Shown here piece after piece: positions 1 through 8,841 of a stretch of DNA of 34,251 nucleotides (its first letter is position 1; each line of letters starts with the position of its first letter). The notes beneath the pieces are model-generated. The model was given only the letters and a program-made list of their open reading frames with translations. It ran no database searches and had not been told where the DNA came from. A program made the position numbers and the translations under genes. The DNA is taken from assembly GCA_030528565.1 (NCBI GenBank), contig JAUMYP010000024.1:1-34251 (forward strand). Direction: 5' to 3'. The DNA is from Pseudomonadota bacterium. GTDB taxonomy: Bacteria > Pseudomonadota > Gammaproteobacteria > Xanthomonadales > Xanthomonadaceae.

Positions 1-40
1 TTCGGCTTCGAGGCGTTCGGCTTCCAAACGCTCAGCTTCT
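1..40 (-). repeat. Short tandem repeat coding Glu-Ala-Glu-Arg-Leu units in chpA
   Basis: Read on the minus strand, roughly 15-nt units encode E-A-E-R-L twice and start a third copy at the window edge. The copies differ at synonymous positions, so this is a protein-level repeat in a charged linker between Hpt domains. Its full length cannot be judged because it runs out of the window. Confidence 0.55.
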
Positions 41-2925
41 GGCGCTTGCTCATGCAAATCAGGCAGTACGGCTTCCGGCAAGGTGTCACGCAGACGTTCT
101 GCATCAGCAGCCAAAGCATCTTGCTGTGGCACACGCTGTACCGATCCCGTCAAGCCGGTCACGGTGGCACGAATCTGCCGCGCCAGCTCGGTCAAAAGCG
201 CCACACCTTCAATACCGGCCACCGCACCCGCGGCCAGCGAACGCTTCAACCAATTTTCAGTCGGTGCAATCGCGCGGGTAATTTCCGGCACTTCAGCCAT
301 CGCGAAGGCACCATTCATGGTGTGAACGGCGCGCAGCAATTCATTCGGGGGGACTTGCTGTGCTGCATCCGGGGCGGCCAGCCAAGTATCAATGGTATCC
401 AAATGCCCGGTGACTTCAGCATCAAGGATTTCCAACAACACGGCATCGACCTCTGCCGGAACAGTATCGCCAAGTGCCTCCGCATCAGCCTGACCATCGG
501 CATCATCTGTCGTGGTCACCGGCACTTGTACGGCTATGGCAACGGGCTGGTAGTCGATCTCCTCGCCTGCCGCCAGGCGGTCGGCGGCAGCCTCGATACC
601 CGCCAAATCCCGCGCAATCGGTGTTCCGGTCAGGGCAGCAAGCAGGGCGGGCAGTGCCTCATGGGCATGCGTGACCAGCGCCAGCACTGCGGGCGTGGCT
701 GGACGTGTGCCATCCAGCACACGGTTCAGCATGTTTTCCACTTTCCAGCTGAACTCGCCCAGCAAACGTGCGCCCACCAGGCGGCCACTGCCCTTCAGGG
801 TGTGGAACACGCGCCGGATGGAGCGCGCCTTTTCCAGATCATCCGGAGCCTGCCGCCACTGCGGCAGCAATTCATCCAGATTGCGAATTTCTTCTTCGAC
901 TTCTTCCAGGAAGATTGCCCGGATTTCATCATCAATTTCATCACTGCCAAGGTCAAAGCCACCGGCTTCAACAGGCAGCACGCCCGCAGGCTGCCCGTCA
1001 CTTGCAGTAGGCGCTACCGACTCGGCCTGCGGCACTTCACCCAGGAGCTGCGCGACCGAAACCTGCCCCTGCCCGGCAGGCTCAGGCTGCTGCGCGGCGG
1101 CGGCCGCATCGTTCACGGCAACTGCGGGCGGCAGCTCTGCGACCTGCGGCTTGCTGGCCTCGCTAAGCCAGTCCTCGTAACTGTCTTCATGGCTGTTGGC
1201 AAACGGCACAAAATCCGTAGCGATGTCTTCCGGCGGCAGCGGCCAGTAGTGCAGCGCCTCCAGGCTACTGCGAGTGATTGCCAAAATATTTTCCCGGCCA
1301 CCCCGCTTGTCACGCAGGGCTTCGAGGTAATACTCGATACTGGAAAGTGCATCGGCCAGGGTATCGAGTTGCTGGTTGCCGGGAATACGCTTGCGTACGA
1401 GCAATTCCGTTTGGGTATAGCGGCTGATCGCCGTCAGATAGTCGGCTGCATCAGGCAGCTCCAATATCTTCAGTGCCCCCACCACTTGTTCCAGCAATCC
1501 CGGAACATCCACCAGCTGCGCATGATCCCAGCCGGTTTCCACAAACGCCACAAAGGCCTGACGGGCATTGTCAAAGTTGGCGATGGCCTCACGGCTCAAG
1601 GCTTCCATCAGCTGCCGCAACTCGGAAGCTGCCAGCATGTCCTGAGCCCCCCCCGTGCTACCACTAGCCTTGATCACTTGCTCATGCAGGTCGTCCAAAG
1701 AGGCATCGACATACAGCAGTGCCCCGGCCACATCCAGCAGGACATTCTCGTCCATCGGGATACGCCCTGCGGCAAGGTCGGCCACGGTATCACGCTGTGT
1801 GATAACGATTTCCCGCGCCATCCCCAAATCCAGCATGCCCAGGGTGTCGGCAATCCGCCCCAAAGCATCCACCTGGGGAGCCAATGCATCGGCATCTTTG
1901 CGCCCCATACGCAAAAAGAGGTCAAAAGCATCTTTAACGCGCAGCACATCTTCCTTGATAGCAGCCGAAACCGTATCCAGCAATGCGCGGTTGATGCCAG
2001 TCACACTGCCCTTGGCACTGGCATATTCGCTATCGCTCACATGCGCCTGCGCATCCAGGTTGAAGCTGTTGCGAAGCAGCGCAAGCGCCGGATGCTCGGC
2101 CTTGCTATTGGCAACCTGATACAGCAATTGACGGGTCGGCTCAATCAGCGAAGAAAGCGGTAACCGGTGAGTTTCATCGCTACTGCCAAACAAGCTGCGT
2201 GCTTCGCGCTCGACACTGGAAAAAGTGCTGCGCAACGAGGCGCTTTCTTCAAGTGCGCCATCCCCCAAAGCAGCAGCAATATTACCGGCCACCCAAAACA
2301 GGCGACGCGCCTCCATCGCCACAGGCGCTTGTGAGAAAGCACTCAGCGCACTATGCATTGACGCATAATCCGCAGCCAAACCTTCATTCCAGTCAGCCAG
2401 CGCCTTGCTCAAGTGACTCAGTTGTACTGTGCTGGGCGGCTCTGCTTGTTCCTCACGCACTTTGGGTACAGCGGGGGAGGCAAGCTCAAGATTGGGGCTG
2501 AAAAACACCCCTTCGCTTACCGGCAACTGTCCCCGCGCTTGCCGCAATTCGTTGACCAGCGGCATCAGGACCACAGGAATATCCCGGTGTCCGCCCTGCA
2601 AACGCTCCAGATAGTCCGGTAGCTGCATGGCTCCACGCATCAGCGCGGCGCAAGCCTCATTGGCAGCTGCCACCTGGCCTTGTTCAATGGCAGTTGCCAG
2701 CAATTGCATTTCCCCGGACGCCATCGCCGGGGCATACAGCTCAATCATGCGCAGGCTGCCCTGCACCTGATGCAATAAAGCCGCGGCCTTGCGCATCCGG
2801 GCAGGATCTGCACCATCTTCAACATAGGCCTCTACTTCCTGCCGCACCTGCAACAGGCTGGAGTCAAGCTCGGGCTTAATCCAACCCAATGTGGCATGGT
2901 CAATCGCTTCGCGCAGCATGTTCAT
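1..2925 (-). CDS. chpA: ChpA/PilL hybrid chemosensory histidine kinase, N-terminal part (3' end outside window)
   Basis: The frame is open from an ATG at 2925 to the left edge, giving 975 residues with no stop. ChpA is the very large CheA-like kinase of the type IV pilus Chp pathway: several Hpt phosphotransfer domains precede the kinase, CheW-like and receiver domains, which would lie beyond the window. Two clear Hpt cores are visible, with phospho-acceptor His708 in FHTLKGSGR and His868 in VHTMNGAF. A weaker Hpt-like helix lies around His52 (LHQVQGSLRM). The visible part ends in a Glu-rich EAERL repeat linker. The gene is the last visible one of pilG-pilI-pilJ-chpA, 69 nt after pilJ; no pilK lies between them. 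Identity is supported by domain type and gene order; the kinase domain itself was not seen. Confidence 0.92.
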   Translation of the reverse strand, partial: MNMLREAIDHATLGWIKPELDSSLLQVRQEVEAYVEDGADPARMRKAAALLHQVQGSLRMIELYAPAMASGEMQLLATAIEQGQVAAANEACAALMRGAMQLPDYLERLQGGHRDIPVVLMPLVNELRQARGQLPVSEGVFFSPNLELASPAVPKVREEQAEPPSTVQLSHLSKALADWNEGLAADYASMHSALSAFSQAPVAMEARRLFWVAGNIAAALGDGALEESASLRSTFSSVEREARSLFGSSDETHRLPLSSLIEPTRQLLYQVANSKAEHPALALLRNSFNLDAQAHVSDSEYASAKGSVTGINRALLDTVSAAIKEDVLRVKDAFDLFLRMGRKDADALAPQVDALGRIADTLGMLDLGMAREIVITQRDTVADLAAGRIPMDENVLLDVAGALLYVDASLDDLHEQVIKASGSTGGAQDMLAASELRQLMEALSREAIANFDNARQAFVAFVETGWDHAQLVDVPGLLEQVVGALKILELPDAADYLTAISRYTQTELLVRKRIPGNQQLDTLADALSSIEYYLEALRDKRGGRENILAITRSSLEALHYWPLPPEDIATDFVPFANSHEDSYEDWLSEASKPQVAELPPAVAVNDAAAAAQQPEPAGQGQVSVAQLLGEVPQAESVAPTASDGQPAGVLPVEAGGFDLGSDEIDDEIRAIFLEEVEEEIRNLDELLPQWRQAPDDLEKARSIRRVFHTLKGSGRLVGARLLGEFSWKVENMLNRVLDGTRPATPAVLALVTHAHEALPALLAALTGTPIARDLAGIEAAADRLAAGEEIDYQPVAIAVQVPVTTTDDADGQADAEALGDTVPAEVDAVLLEILDAEVTGHLDTIDTWLAAPDAAQQVPPNELLRAVHTMNGAFAMAEVPEITRAIAPTENWLKRSLAAGAVAGIEGVALLTELARQIRATVTGLTGSVQRVPQQDALAADAERLRDTLPEAVLPDLHEQAPEAERLEAERLEAE

Positions 2926-2994
2926 GACTGCCCCCCGGTAATCTTGGCGAAGGAAGTACGGCTCATTTCAGGTTCAATCCCTTGTGTTTTGCTA

Positions 2995-5019
2995 TCAGGC
3001 CGGCAGCTTGAAGTCAGCAACCGAACGGCGCAGGTTGGCTGCCAACTGCGCCAGGTTGCCAATTGATTGCGCAGTTTGCCCGGCACCCTGCGAGGTCTGC
3101 TGGGTAATCGACTGGATGGTACTCATGGTGCCGGTAATGTGAGAGGCCGCATTCGACTGCTGTGCCGCCGACTTGGAAATATCCTGAATCAGCTGCGCCA
3201 GGTCATTGGACACGCGCTCAATTTCGCCCAGTGCCGTACCTGCGTCTTCGGCCAGGCGCGCCCCCTGCACCACTTCGCTGGTGGTTTCTTCCATCGAACT
3301 GACTGCCTCATTGGTATCGGACTGGATAGTGGACACCAGGCCTTCGATTCGCTTGGTTGCTTTCGAAGTGCGCTCTGCAAGGCGCTGCACTTCGTCGGCC
3401 ACCACCGCAAAGCCACGTCCGGCCTCACCGGCAGAAGCGGCCTGAATCGAGGCATTGAGCGCCAAGATGTTGGTCTGCTCGGAAATGTCGTTAATCAGTT
3501 CCACGATGGCGCCGATTTCCTGCGAAGACTCACCCAGGCGCTTGATGCGCTTGGAGGTTTCCTGGATCTGGTCACGGATATTGTCCATGCCGCGAATAGT
3601 CTGGCGCACCACGTCTGCACCATTGGTGGCGATTTCCACCGAACGCTGCGCCACTTCCGCCGACTGTGCAGAGCTGCGCGAAACCTGGTCAATGCTGCCT
3701 GCGATTTCGTTGATGCGATCGGTTGCGGAGCTGATTTCAGCCGCCTGGTGCTCGGCCGCCTCGGCCAGATGCATGGCAGTGGCCTGGGTTTCCTGTGCCG
3801 AGGAGGCCACACGCACCGAGGTGTCATTGATGGTTCCCACCAGTGTGCGCAGCTGTTCGATAGCGAAGTTGATCGAGTCGGCAATCGCCCCGGTCATGTC
3901 CTCGGTCACGGTCGCCTCCACGGTCAGGTCGCCTTCTGCAAGCGCGCCCATTTCGTCGAGCAAGCGCATAATTGCTTCCTGGTTACGGGTGGTGAGTTCT
4001 TCTGCCGAGACACGACGCGCCGCCTGGGCACGATACAGGCTGCGCAGCAAGCCACCAATCGCCATCAAGGTAAAAATACCGAAGATGATGGAAATCCAGA
4101 TATTGCCAACCAGGCTGGTGTCCTTCAGCGAACCAGATGCCGTAAATGCACTAAAGAGTTGACGTGAATCCTTCAGCATTTGCTCGGAGTTGCCTGCAAT
4201 CTTGCTGGAAGCAGCCTGCGCCTGGAATAACCGCTCCAGACCACTTTGGACAGCAGCCAAGTCCTTGCTCATGCCCTCCCAAATCTCTTTGGCCTGATTC
4301 AATGCCTGCACGGCACTCCCCACAGTCAGGCGCTGGGCACCTTGAGCGTTTTCTGCACCATCAGCAAGCCCGGCCATCACTTGCTCAAACATCATGACAT
4401 CCTGACGCAAACCCTGCCCGGCCAGCGGCGCGGCACTGCCGCCAGCGCGGATTTCCGCAATCCGGCGTGCCATCGACGACACCAGGATCGACTGCCGCAT
4501 GGCGATGTACTGCTGGCTGGAAGGCACGCCGGCGCTGGACATGGCGCGCACCATTTCATCCAGATGTGCCTGGATCTGCGGCACGGCGGCATTGAAGCGC
4601 TCAGCATTGCTGCCAAGACCAGTCACCACTGGTTCGCTATCGATAATCTGGTTGGCACTTTGTGCCAGTGGCTCCCAAGTCTTCTTGATTTGGCTGATCG
4701 GCGCTGCTACCGAAAGGTTCTTTCCGTAACCGGCGCTGACCAGCCTTAAGTTTTCTTCAATCTTGCCATGGGTTGCCTTGAAGTCAGTGAATACCTCGGC
4801 ATCGCCCCCGGTGGCAGCCAGCGCCTGGCTTGCCAGCTGCTGCGACAGCACTTGCAGCTCAGCCACAGCCGCAGTTGCGCCCCCCAGCCGGGTTGCCCGC
4901 CAAACCGAGGCCACGGTATTGGCCGCAAACACCAAAATGGAAACCGCCAGCAAAATCAACCAGAAGTTACTGCCACCTTCACGTGCTTTGCCATTCGTCG
5001 AACCACTGGCTGCGCTCAT
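2995..5019 (-). CDS. pilJ: PilJ, methyl-accepting chemoreceptor of the type IV pilus Chp system
   Basis: A 674-residue transmembrane chemoreceptor, close in length to PilJ of Pseudomonas. A first membrane helix lies near residues 19-40, then a helical periplasmic sensor region, a second membrane helix around 305-328, a HAMP-like linker, and a long cytoplasmic coiled coil. Its hairpin tip (about 508-550) carries the signature ISEQTNILALNASIQAA followed by AGRGFAVVADEV, the site that contacts CheW and CheA proteins. I place the start at the ATG at 5019 rather than a TTG at 5025, because a GAGG ribosome site lies 8 nt before the ATG but only 2 nt before the TTG. It lies between pilI and chpA and would form the sensory array with them. 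Its ligand is not evident. Confidence 0.95.
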   Translation of the reverse strand: MSAASGSTNGKAREGGSNFWLILLAVSILVFAANTVASVWRATRLGGATAAVAELQVLSQQLASQALAATGGDAEVFTDFKATHGKIEENLRLVSAGYGKNLSVAAPISQIKKTWEPLAQSANQIIDSEPVVTGLGSNAERFNAAVPQIQAHLDEMVRAMSSAGVPSSQQYIAMRQSILVSSMARRIAEIRAGGSAAPLAGQGLRQDVMMFEQVMAGLADGAENAQGAQRLTVGSAVQALNQAKEIWEGMSKDLAAVQSGLERLFQAQAASSKIAGNSEQMLKDSRQLFSAFTASGSLKDTSLVGNIWISIIFGIFTLMAIGGLLRSLYRAQAARRVSAEELTTRNQEAIMRLLDEMGALAEGDLTVEATVTEDMTGAIADSINFAIEQLRTLVGTINDTSVRVASSAQETQATAMHLAEAAEHQAAEISSATDRINEIAGSIDQVSRSSAQSAEVAQRSVEIATNGADVVRQTIRGMDNIRDQIQETSKRIKRLGESSQEIGAIVELINDISEQTNILALNASIQAASAGEAGRGFAVVADEVQRLAERTSKATKRIEGLVSTIQSDTNEAVSSMEETTSEVVQGARLAEDAGTALGEIERVSNDLAQLIQDISKSAAQQSNAASHITGTMSTIQSITQQTSQGAGQTAQSIGNLAQLAANLRRSVADFKLPA

Positions 5020-5095
5020 TTTCAAGACCTCGATTAGATTGAATCAATACTGCGCCTGGCTGACAGCAAGCCGACTACCAGGCAGGTTGTAGAAA

Positions 5096-5638
5096 TCAGG
5101 CCGCAGCCTGACGAAACTCCGGGATACGTGCAAGGCGATCCAGATTGAATACTGCCCAGCGCTCATCCTGCTGACAATAGACCTGATCAACCAGCGCGGC
5201 ATAACGGCCTTCTGCCAGCTCACCGGCTTCTGTCTGTTGCTCGGCATCAAAGCCGCGCTGGCCGTACAGCTCATCCACCAGCACGCCGACATCGCCACCA
5301 GGCTGGCGGATCACCAGCATCCGCTGCCGCTCCTGCTGGACGCTGCGCTGGCCTTCCAGAAACTGCTTGAGATCCACCACAGCCAGCAGGTTGCCACGCA
5401 CATTGGCAAGCCCAAGCAGCCACGGCTGCGCGCCCGGCACCGGCGTCACCGAAGGTACGCCAAGAATCTCGACTACATGGGTATGATCCGATACCAGCCG
5501 CCGCTGGCCGATGCGATAGGCAAGGCCGCGCCACTGTGTGCCCTCACCCGTTTGCAGCGGATTACCCGCCACATGCGTCAGACTCCGGCGTTCGTAATCT
5601 TGCAACCTTTCAAAGGGCGTCATCGATACGGCATTCAT
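5096..5638 (-). CDS. pilI: PilI, CheW-like coupling protein of the Chp system
   Basis: A 180-residue soluble protein with a CheW-like fold covering most of its length (about 35-170), including the typical PWLLGLANVRGNLLAVVDL strand-turn region. PilI couples the receptor PilJ to the kinase ChpA in twitching motility control. The start ATG at 5638 is preceded by a GGGGAG ribosome site at 8 nt. It follows pilG by about 60 nt, so there is no room for a pilH gene, and precedes pilJ in the same direction. Function follows from family and gene order. Confidence 0.93.
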   Translation of the reverse strand: MNAVSMTPFERLQDYERRSLTHVAGNPLQTGEGTQWRGLAYRIGQRRLVSDHTHVVEILGVPSVTPVPGAQPWLLGLANVRGNLLAVVDLKQFLEGQRSVQQERQRMLVIRQPGGDVGVLVDELYGQRGFDAEQQTEAGELAEGRYAALVDQVYCQQDERWAVFNLDRLARIPEFRQAAA

Positions 5639-5701
5639 TGGCTCTGCTCCCCAGCGTGGCTTTCATGGTTTTCAACAGGCTCGGCGCTCAAGTTCCTGCC
5701 A

Positions 5702-6100
5702 TCAAACGTTCACATAAGTGCGAATGGCATCCAGCAATTCTTCGCGGGTAAATGGCTTGGTGAGATATTCTTCCGAGCCCACAATCCGCCCCCGCGCCTT
5801 GTCAAACAGCCCATCCTTGGAGGAGAGCATGATGACCGGCGTGGACTTGAACGTCTGGTTGTTTTTGATAAGCGCGCAGGTCTGGTAGCCGTCCAGACGC
5901 GGCATCATGATGTCCACGAAAATGATGTGGGGATGATGCTCGGCAATCAATGCCAATGCTTCAAAACCGTCGTTGGCAGTCACCACCTCGTAACCTTCCC
6001 GCTTGAGCAATGTCTCGGCAGTGCGGCGAATCGTCTTGGAATCGTCAATCACCATCACCTTGAGGCCATTGCCCTCATTGTTTGTTGCTTGCATAGACAT
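5702..6100 (-). CDS. pilG: PilG, single-domain response regulator for twitching motility
   Basis: A 132-residue stand-alone CheY-like receiver. The acidic pocket is Asp19/Asp20 in MVIDDSKTIRR, the phosphorylated residue is Asp63 in IIFVDIMMPRLDGYQ, and the conserved lysine is Lys115 in YLTKPF. The long stretch from NNQTFKSTPVI to SSKDGLF matches PilG rather than PilH as I know them. In P. aeruginosa PilG promotes pilus extension and cAMP signalling downstream of ChpA. It heads the operon and is divergent from gshB. Two ATGs (6100 and 6094) are possible; a GGAG site lies 3 nt before the first and 9 nt before the second, so the second may be used. Confidence 0.93.
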   Translation of the reverse strand: MSMQATNNEGNGLKVMVIDDSKTIRRTAETLLKREGYEVVTANDGFEALALIAEHHPHIIFVDIMMPRLDGYQTCALIKNNQTFKSTPVIMLSSKDGLFDKARGRIVGSEEYLTKPFTREELLDAIRTYVNV

Positions 6101-6143
6101 CGTCTCCAGAATTTACTGGAACCTTGCAGTTTCTAAAAAATCC

Positions 6144-6172
6144 ATCTTTCAATTACTGCGCCGGACTGTCAA
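6144..6172 (-). promoter_or_regulatory. Putative sigma-70 promoter for pilG
   Basis: On the minus strand a consensus -35 TTGACA (6167-6172) is followed after 17 nt by AAAGAT (6144-6149), a weak -10. It lies about 45 nt upstream of the pilG start. This 195-nt divergent region must also hold the gshB promoter, for which I see no clear hexamers. Confidence 0.45.
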
Positions 6173-6295
6173 GCAAAAAGCGGTTGCAACACTCAAATCA
6201 GTGGCTATCGGCACACATTGGCGCGCAAAACAATCGAAATATGCGCATGAAGGCTCTACCATCCACAGCTGGCAACATGCAGGAGCCTGATACCA

Positions 6296-7255
6296 ATGCC
6301 GTATGACATCGTGGTGGTGATGGACCCTATCGCTTCCATCAACCCCGCCAAGGACACCACTTTCGCCATGCTGCTGGAAGCCCAGCGGCGCGGCCATCGC
6401 CTGCACTATGTATTGCCTGGCGGCCTGTTTCTGCGCGATGGCGTAGTGCTGGCGCGCGCTGCCGCGCTGACGGTGCGCGACCAGCCCCAAGACTGGTTCA
6501 GCCTGGGCGGGCCGTATGAATTGCGCCTGGGCAGCGGCCAGGCAGTGCTGATGCGCAGCGACCCGCCGGTGGATGCCGACTATCTGCATGACACCCAGCT
6601 CCTGGACTTTGCCCGCCAGCAGGGCGCGCTGGTGGTGAACGACCCGCGCGGGCTACGCGATTTCAACGAAAAACTCGCCGCGCTGCTGTTTCCGGACTGC
6701 TGCCCGCCCACCCTGGTGAGCCGCGATGCCGCGGCGCTCAAGGCATTCGTGCACACCCACCAGGACGCGGTGCTCAAGCCGCTGGATGGCATGGGCGGGC
6801 GCTCGATTTTCCGTGCCAGCGCCAAAGACCCCAATCTCAACGTGATTCTGGAGACACTCACCCAGGGTGGGCGGCATCTGGCAATGGCGCAGCGTTATCT
6901 GCCGGAGATTGCCGATGGCGACAAGCGCGTGCTGCTGGTTGATGGCCAGCCGGTGGAATACGCGCTGGCGCGCATCCCGCAGGGCGATGAGTTTCGCGGC
7001 AATCTGGCCGCCGGTGGCCGTGGCGAAGGCCGACCACTGAGCGCGCGCGAAAAACACATCGCCGCACGGGTGGGGCCGGAAATGCAGCGCCGTGGCATGC
7101 TGTTTGTGGGGCTGGACGTGATTGGCGAATGGATGACCGAGCTGAACGTCACCAGCCCGACCGGTGTGCGCGAGCTGGAAAAACAATTCGGCATCAATAT
7201 TGCAGGACGCCTGTTTGATGCCATCGAAAAACGTCTGGCAGGCCAGGGGCAATGA
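6296..7255 (+). CDS. gshB: Glutathione synthetase
   Basis: A 319-residue ATP-grasp enzyme, near the usual length of about 316. It joins gamma-glutamylcysteine and glycine with ATP in the second step of glutathione synthesis, in the cytosol. The N-terminal domain carries VVVMDPIASINPAKDTTF; the ATP-grasp core contains LKPLDGMGGRSIF, then DKRVLLVDG, FRGNLAAGGRGE and FVGLDVIGEWMTELNVTSP, which hold the nucleotide- and magnesium-binding residues. The start follows an AGGAG site about 10 nt upstream. It overlaps the next gene by 4 nt (ATGA), so the two are translationally coupled. The order pilG / gshB-tonB3 is the same as in P. aeruginosa. Confidence 0.96.
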   Translation: MPYDIVVVMDPIASINPAKDTTFAMLLEAQRRGHRLHYVLPGGLFLRDGVVLARAAALTVRDQPQDWFSLGGPYELRLGSGQAVLMRSDPPVDADYLHDTQLLDFARQQGALVVNDPRGLRDFNEKLAALLFPDCCPPTLVSRDAAALKAFVHTHQDAVLKPLDGMGGRSIFRASAKDPNLNVILETLTQGGRHLAMAQRYLPEIADGDKRVLLVDGQPVEYALARIPQGDEFRGNLAAGGRGEGRPLSAREKHIAARVGPEMQRRGMLFVGLDVIGEWMTELNVTSPTGVRELEKQFGINIAGRLFDAIEKRLAGQGQ

Positions 7256-8121
7256 CTGAACGCACCGCCCGTACACCCGGCGAACACGACCGTCTGGGCG
7301 CCACCCTGACGCTTTCGGCGCTGCTGCATGCGCTGCTGATTCTGGGCGTAGGCTGGGCGGCCAGCGAGTCCGCCCCGGTCACGCCGATGCTGGATGTAAT
7401 GCTTTCGGAAACCCGCACCGAGCTGACCCCCAAGGAGGCCGAATTTCTGGCGCAGGTCAGCAACCAGGGCGGCGGCGAGCATGACAAATCCTCGCGTCCC
7501 ACCGACCCGCAAAGTGGCGAGCTGCCGCTGCCCGAATCCGGTACTGCCCCGCAGCCGATGCGCGCTGAAAGCCCGCAAGTTTCGCCGCCACCGGAGGCGC
7601 GCGTGGTCAGCGGCGGCGATGACACCCGCCGCCTGCCCGAAGCGCGCGACACCCCGGAAAACCCGGATGCGCCTTCGCCACAAGGCCAGCGCAAAATCAA
7701 TCATGACCTGGCGATGGCGCGGCTGGCCGCAGAAATCCACCTCAACTCCGAGCGTTATGCGCAGCGCCCCAAGCGCAAGTTTGTCTCTGCCAGCACCAAA
7801 GAATATGTCTATGCCGAATATCTGCGCCGCTGGGTTGACCGGGTGGAGCGCATCGGCAACCTGAACTACCCGGAGGCCGCGCGCAGCCGCAACCTGTACG
7901 GGCAAGTGGTGGTCAGCATCGGCATCCGCCGTGATGGCTCGGTGGAATCGGCCTCCATCGTGCGCTCCAGCGGCATTGGCATCATCGACCAGGCCGCGCT
8001 GCGCATCGCCCGCCTCGCCGAGCCTTATCCGCCACTGCCCAAAACCGACGAGCCGGTGGATGTGCTGAACGTGGTACGCACCTGGAACTTCCGCCCCGGC
8101 GGGCAGTTCACCGACGAATAA
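7252..8121 (+). CDS. TonB-family energy transducer (TonB3-like)
   Basis: A 289-residue protein with a short cytoplasmic N-terminus, one membrane helix around 17-37, a long polar periplasmic linker, and a TonB C-terminal domain at about 195-287 (LNYPEAARSRNLYGQVVVSI, then VRTWNFRPG at the end). The linker is not the Pro/Lys/Glu-rich spacer of classical TonB, and no exbB or exbD lies nearby. In P. aeruginosa the tonB3 gene beside gshB and pilG is needed for twitching motility and pilus assembly, so the same role is the best guess here. Coupling to gshB by a 4-nt overlap is positional and need not mean a shared pathway. It ends directly against the convergent tsaB stop, leaving no space for a terminator. 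Confidence 0.85.
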   Translation: MTERTARTPGEHDRLGATLTLSALLHALLILGVGWAASESAPVTPMLDVMLSETRTELTPKEAEFLAQVSNQGGGEHDKSSRPTDPQSGELPLPESGTAPQPMRAESPQVSPPPEARVVSGGDDTRRLPEARDTPENPDAPSPQGQRKINHDLAMARLAAEIHLNSERYAQRPKRKFVSASTKEYVYAEYLRRWVDRVERIGNLNYPEAARSRNLYGQVVVSIGIRRDGSVESASIVRSSGIGIIDQAALRIARLAEPYPPLPKTDEPVDVLNVVRTWNFRPGGQFTDE

Positions 8122-8841
8122 CTAGCCCCCGGAATCCGCTTTGGCGGCGCGCAGCGCCTGCTGCGCCTGAATCGTCAGCGCGACATTGTTGCGCAGATAG
8201 ACCGGCTCCACCTGCTCCGGCGGCAGCGCCTCGCCACGGGCATGGGCGCGCACCGCAAGCCGGGCGATATCCGCCGCATGCGGCAGCGCCTGCGCATCTA
8301 TATGGGCAAGCTGCGCATACAAGTGCCTGGGCAATGCGCCTTTTTCTGCGGCAAAGCCGCTGCCCACGCCCAGCCAGTCCTCGCCTCCAATCTGCACACT
8401 GTGCGGCGCGCCGACCTGCGCATCGCCAAGCGCCACCGGCTCGCCATCACGCATCTGGTAGCTGCACCAGTACACCTCGCCCATGCGCGCATCTATCGCC
8501 GCCAGCACCTTGCCGCCTTCATCCGCGCCTGCGCGCAAGGCCAGCGCCGCCAGCGTGGAAATGCCTATCAGCGGGCGCTCCAGCGCCAACGCCAGCCCCT
8601 GCGCCAGCGAAATGCCCAGCCGCACCCCGGTAAACGCGCCGGGGCCGCGCCCCACGGCAATCGCATCCAGGTCGCTGCGCGCAAGACCGTTTTCTGCCAG
8701 CAACGCCGCTATCCATGGCAGCACCAGTTCTGCATGGCGGCGCGGTGCCAGTTCGTAACGCTCATGCACAACGCCCGCATTGACCAGTGCAACGGAACAG
8801 GCTTCGGTACAGGTTTCCAGTGCCAGCAGCCGCATCTTCAC
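8122..8841 (-). CDS. tsaB: TsaB, partner subunit for tRNA t6A37 threonylcarbamoyl transfer
   Basis: A 239-residue protein of the ASKHA superfamily. TsaB binds TsaD and TsaE and is required to make the N6-threonylcarbamoyladenosine modification at position 37 of ANN-decoding tRNAs. Recognisable parts are the N-terminal LLALETCTEACSVAL, the RRHAELVLPWI region, and the diagnostic VGRGPGAFTGVRLGISLAQG at about 63-82. The start could be a GTG at 8841, which overlaps the ribBA stop as GTGA, or an ATG at 8835; the coupled GTG is favoured slightly. Its placement after ribBA is unusual, since ribH would be expected there in a standard riboflavin operon. Confidence 0.94.
   Translation of the reverse strand: MKMRLLALETCTEACSVALVNAGVVHERYELAPRRHAELVLPWIAALLAENGLARSDLDAIAVGRGPGAFTGVRLGISLAQGLALALERPLIGISTLAALALRAGADEGGKVLAAIDARMGEVYWCSYQMRDGEPVALGDAQVGAPHSVQIGGEDWLGVGSGFAAEKGALPRHLYAQLAHIDAQALPHAADIARLAVRAHARGEALPPEQVEPVYLRNNVALTIQAQQALRAAKADSGG

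Noticed and set aside
46-2163. Plus-strand open frame of 705 codons
   Set aside because: It is antisense to chpA, whose Hpt motifs are clear on the minus strand; its translation is Cys/His/Gln/Arg-rich without domains, as expected of a shadow in GC-rich DNA.
6101-6120. Short inverted repeat CCAGAATTTACTGG before pilG as a regulator site
   Set aside because: Only four base pairs lie in each arm and it overlaps the ribosome site region; this is too weak to call.
6124-6306. 60-codon open frame between pilG and gshB
   Set aside because: It overlaps the gshB start and the promoter region, and shows no signal peptide, motif or ribosome site.
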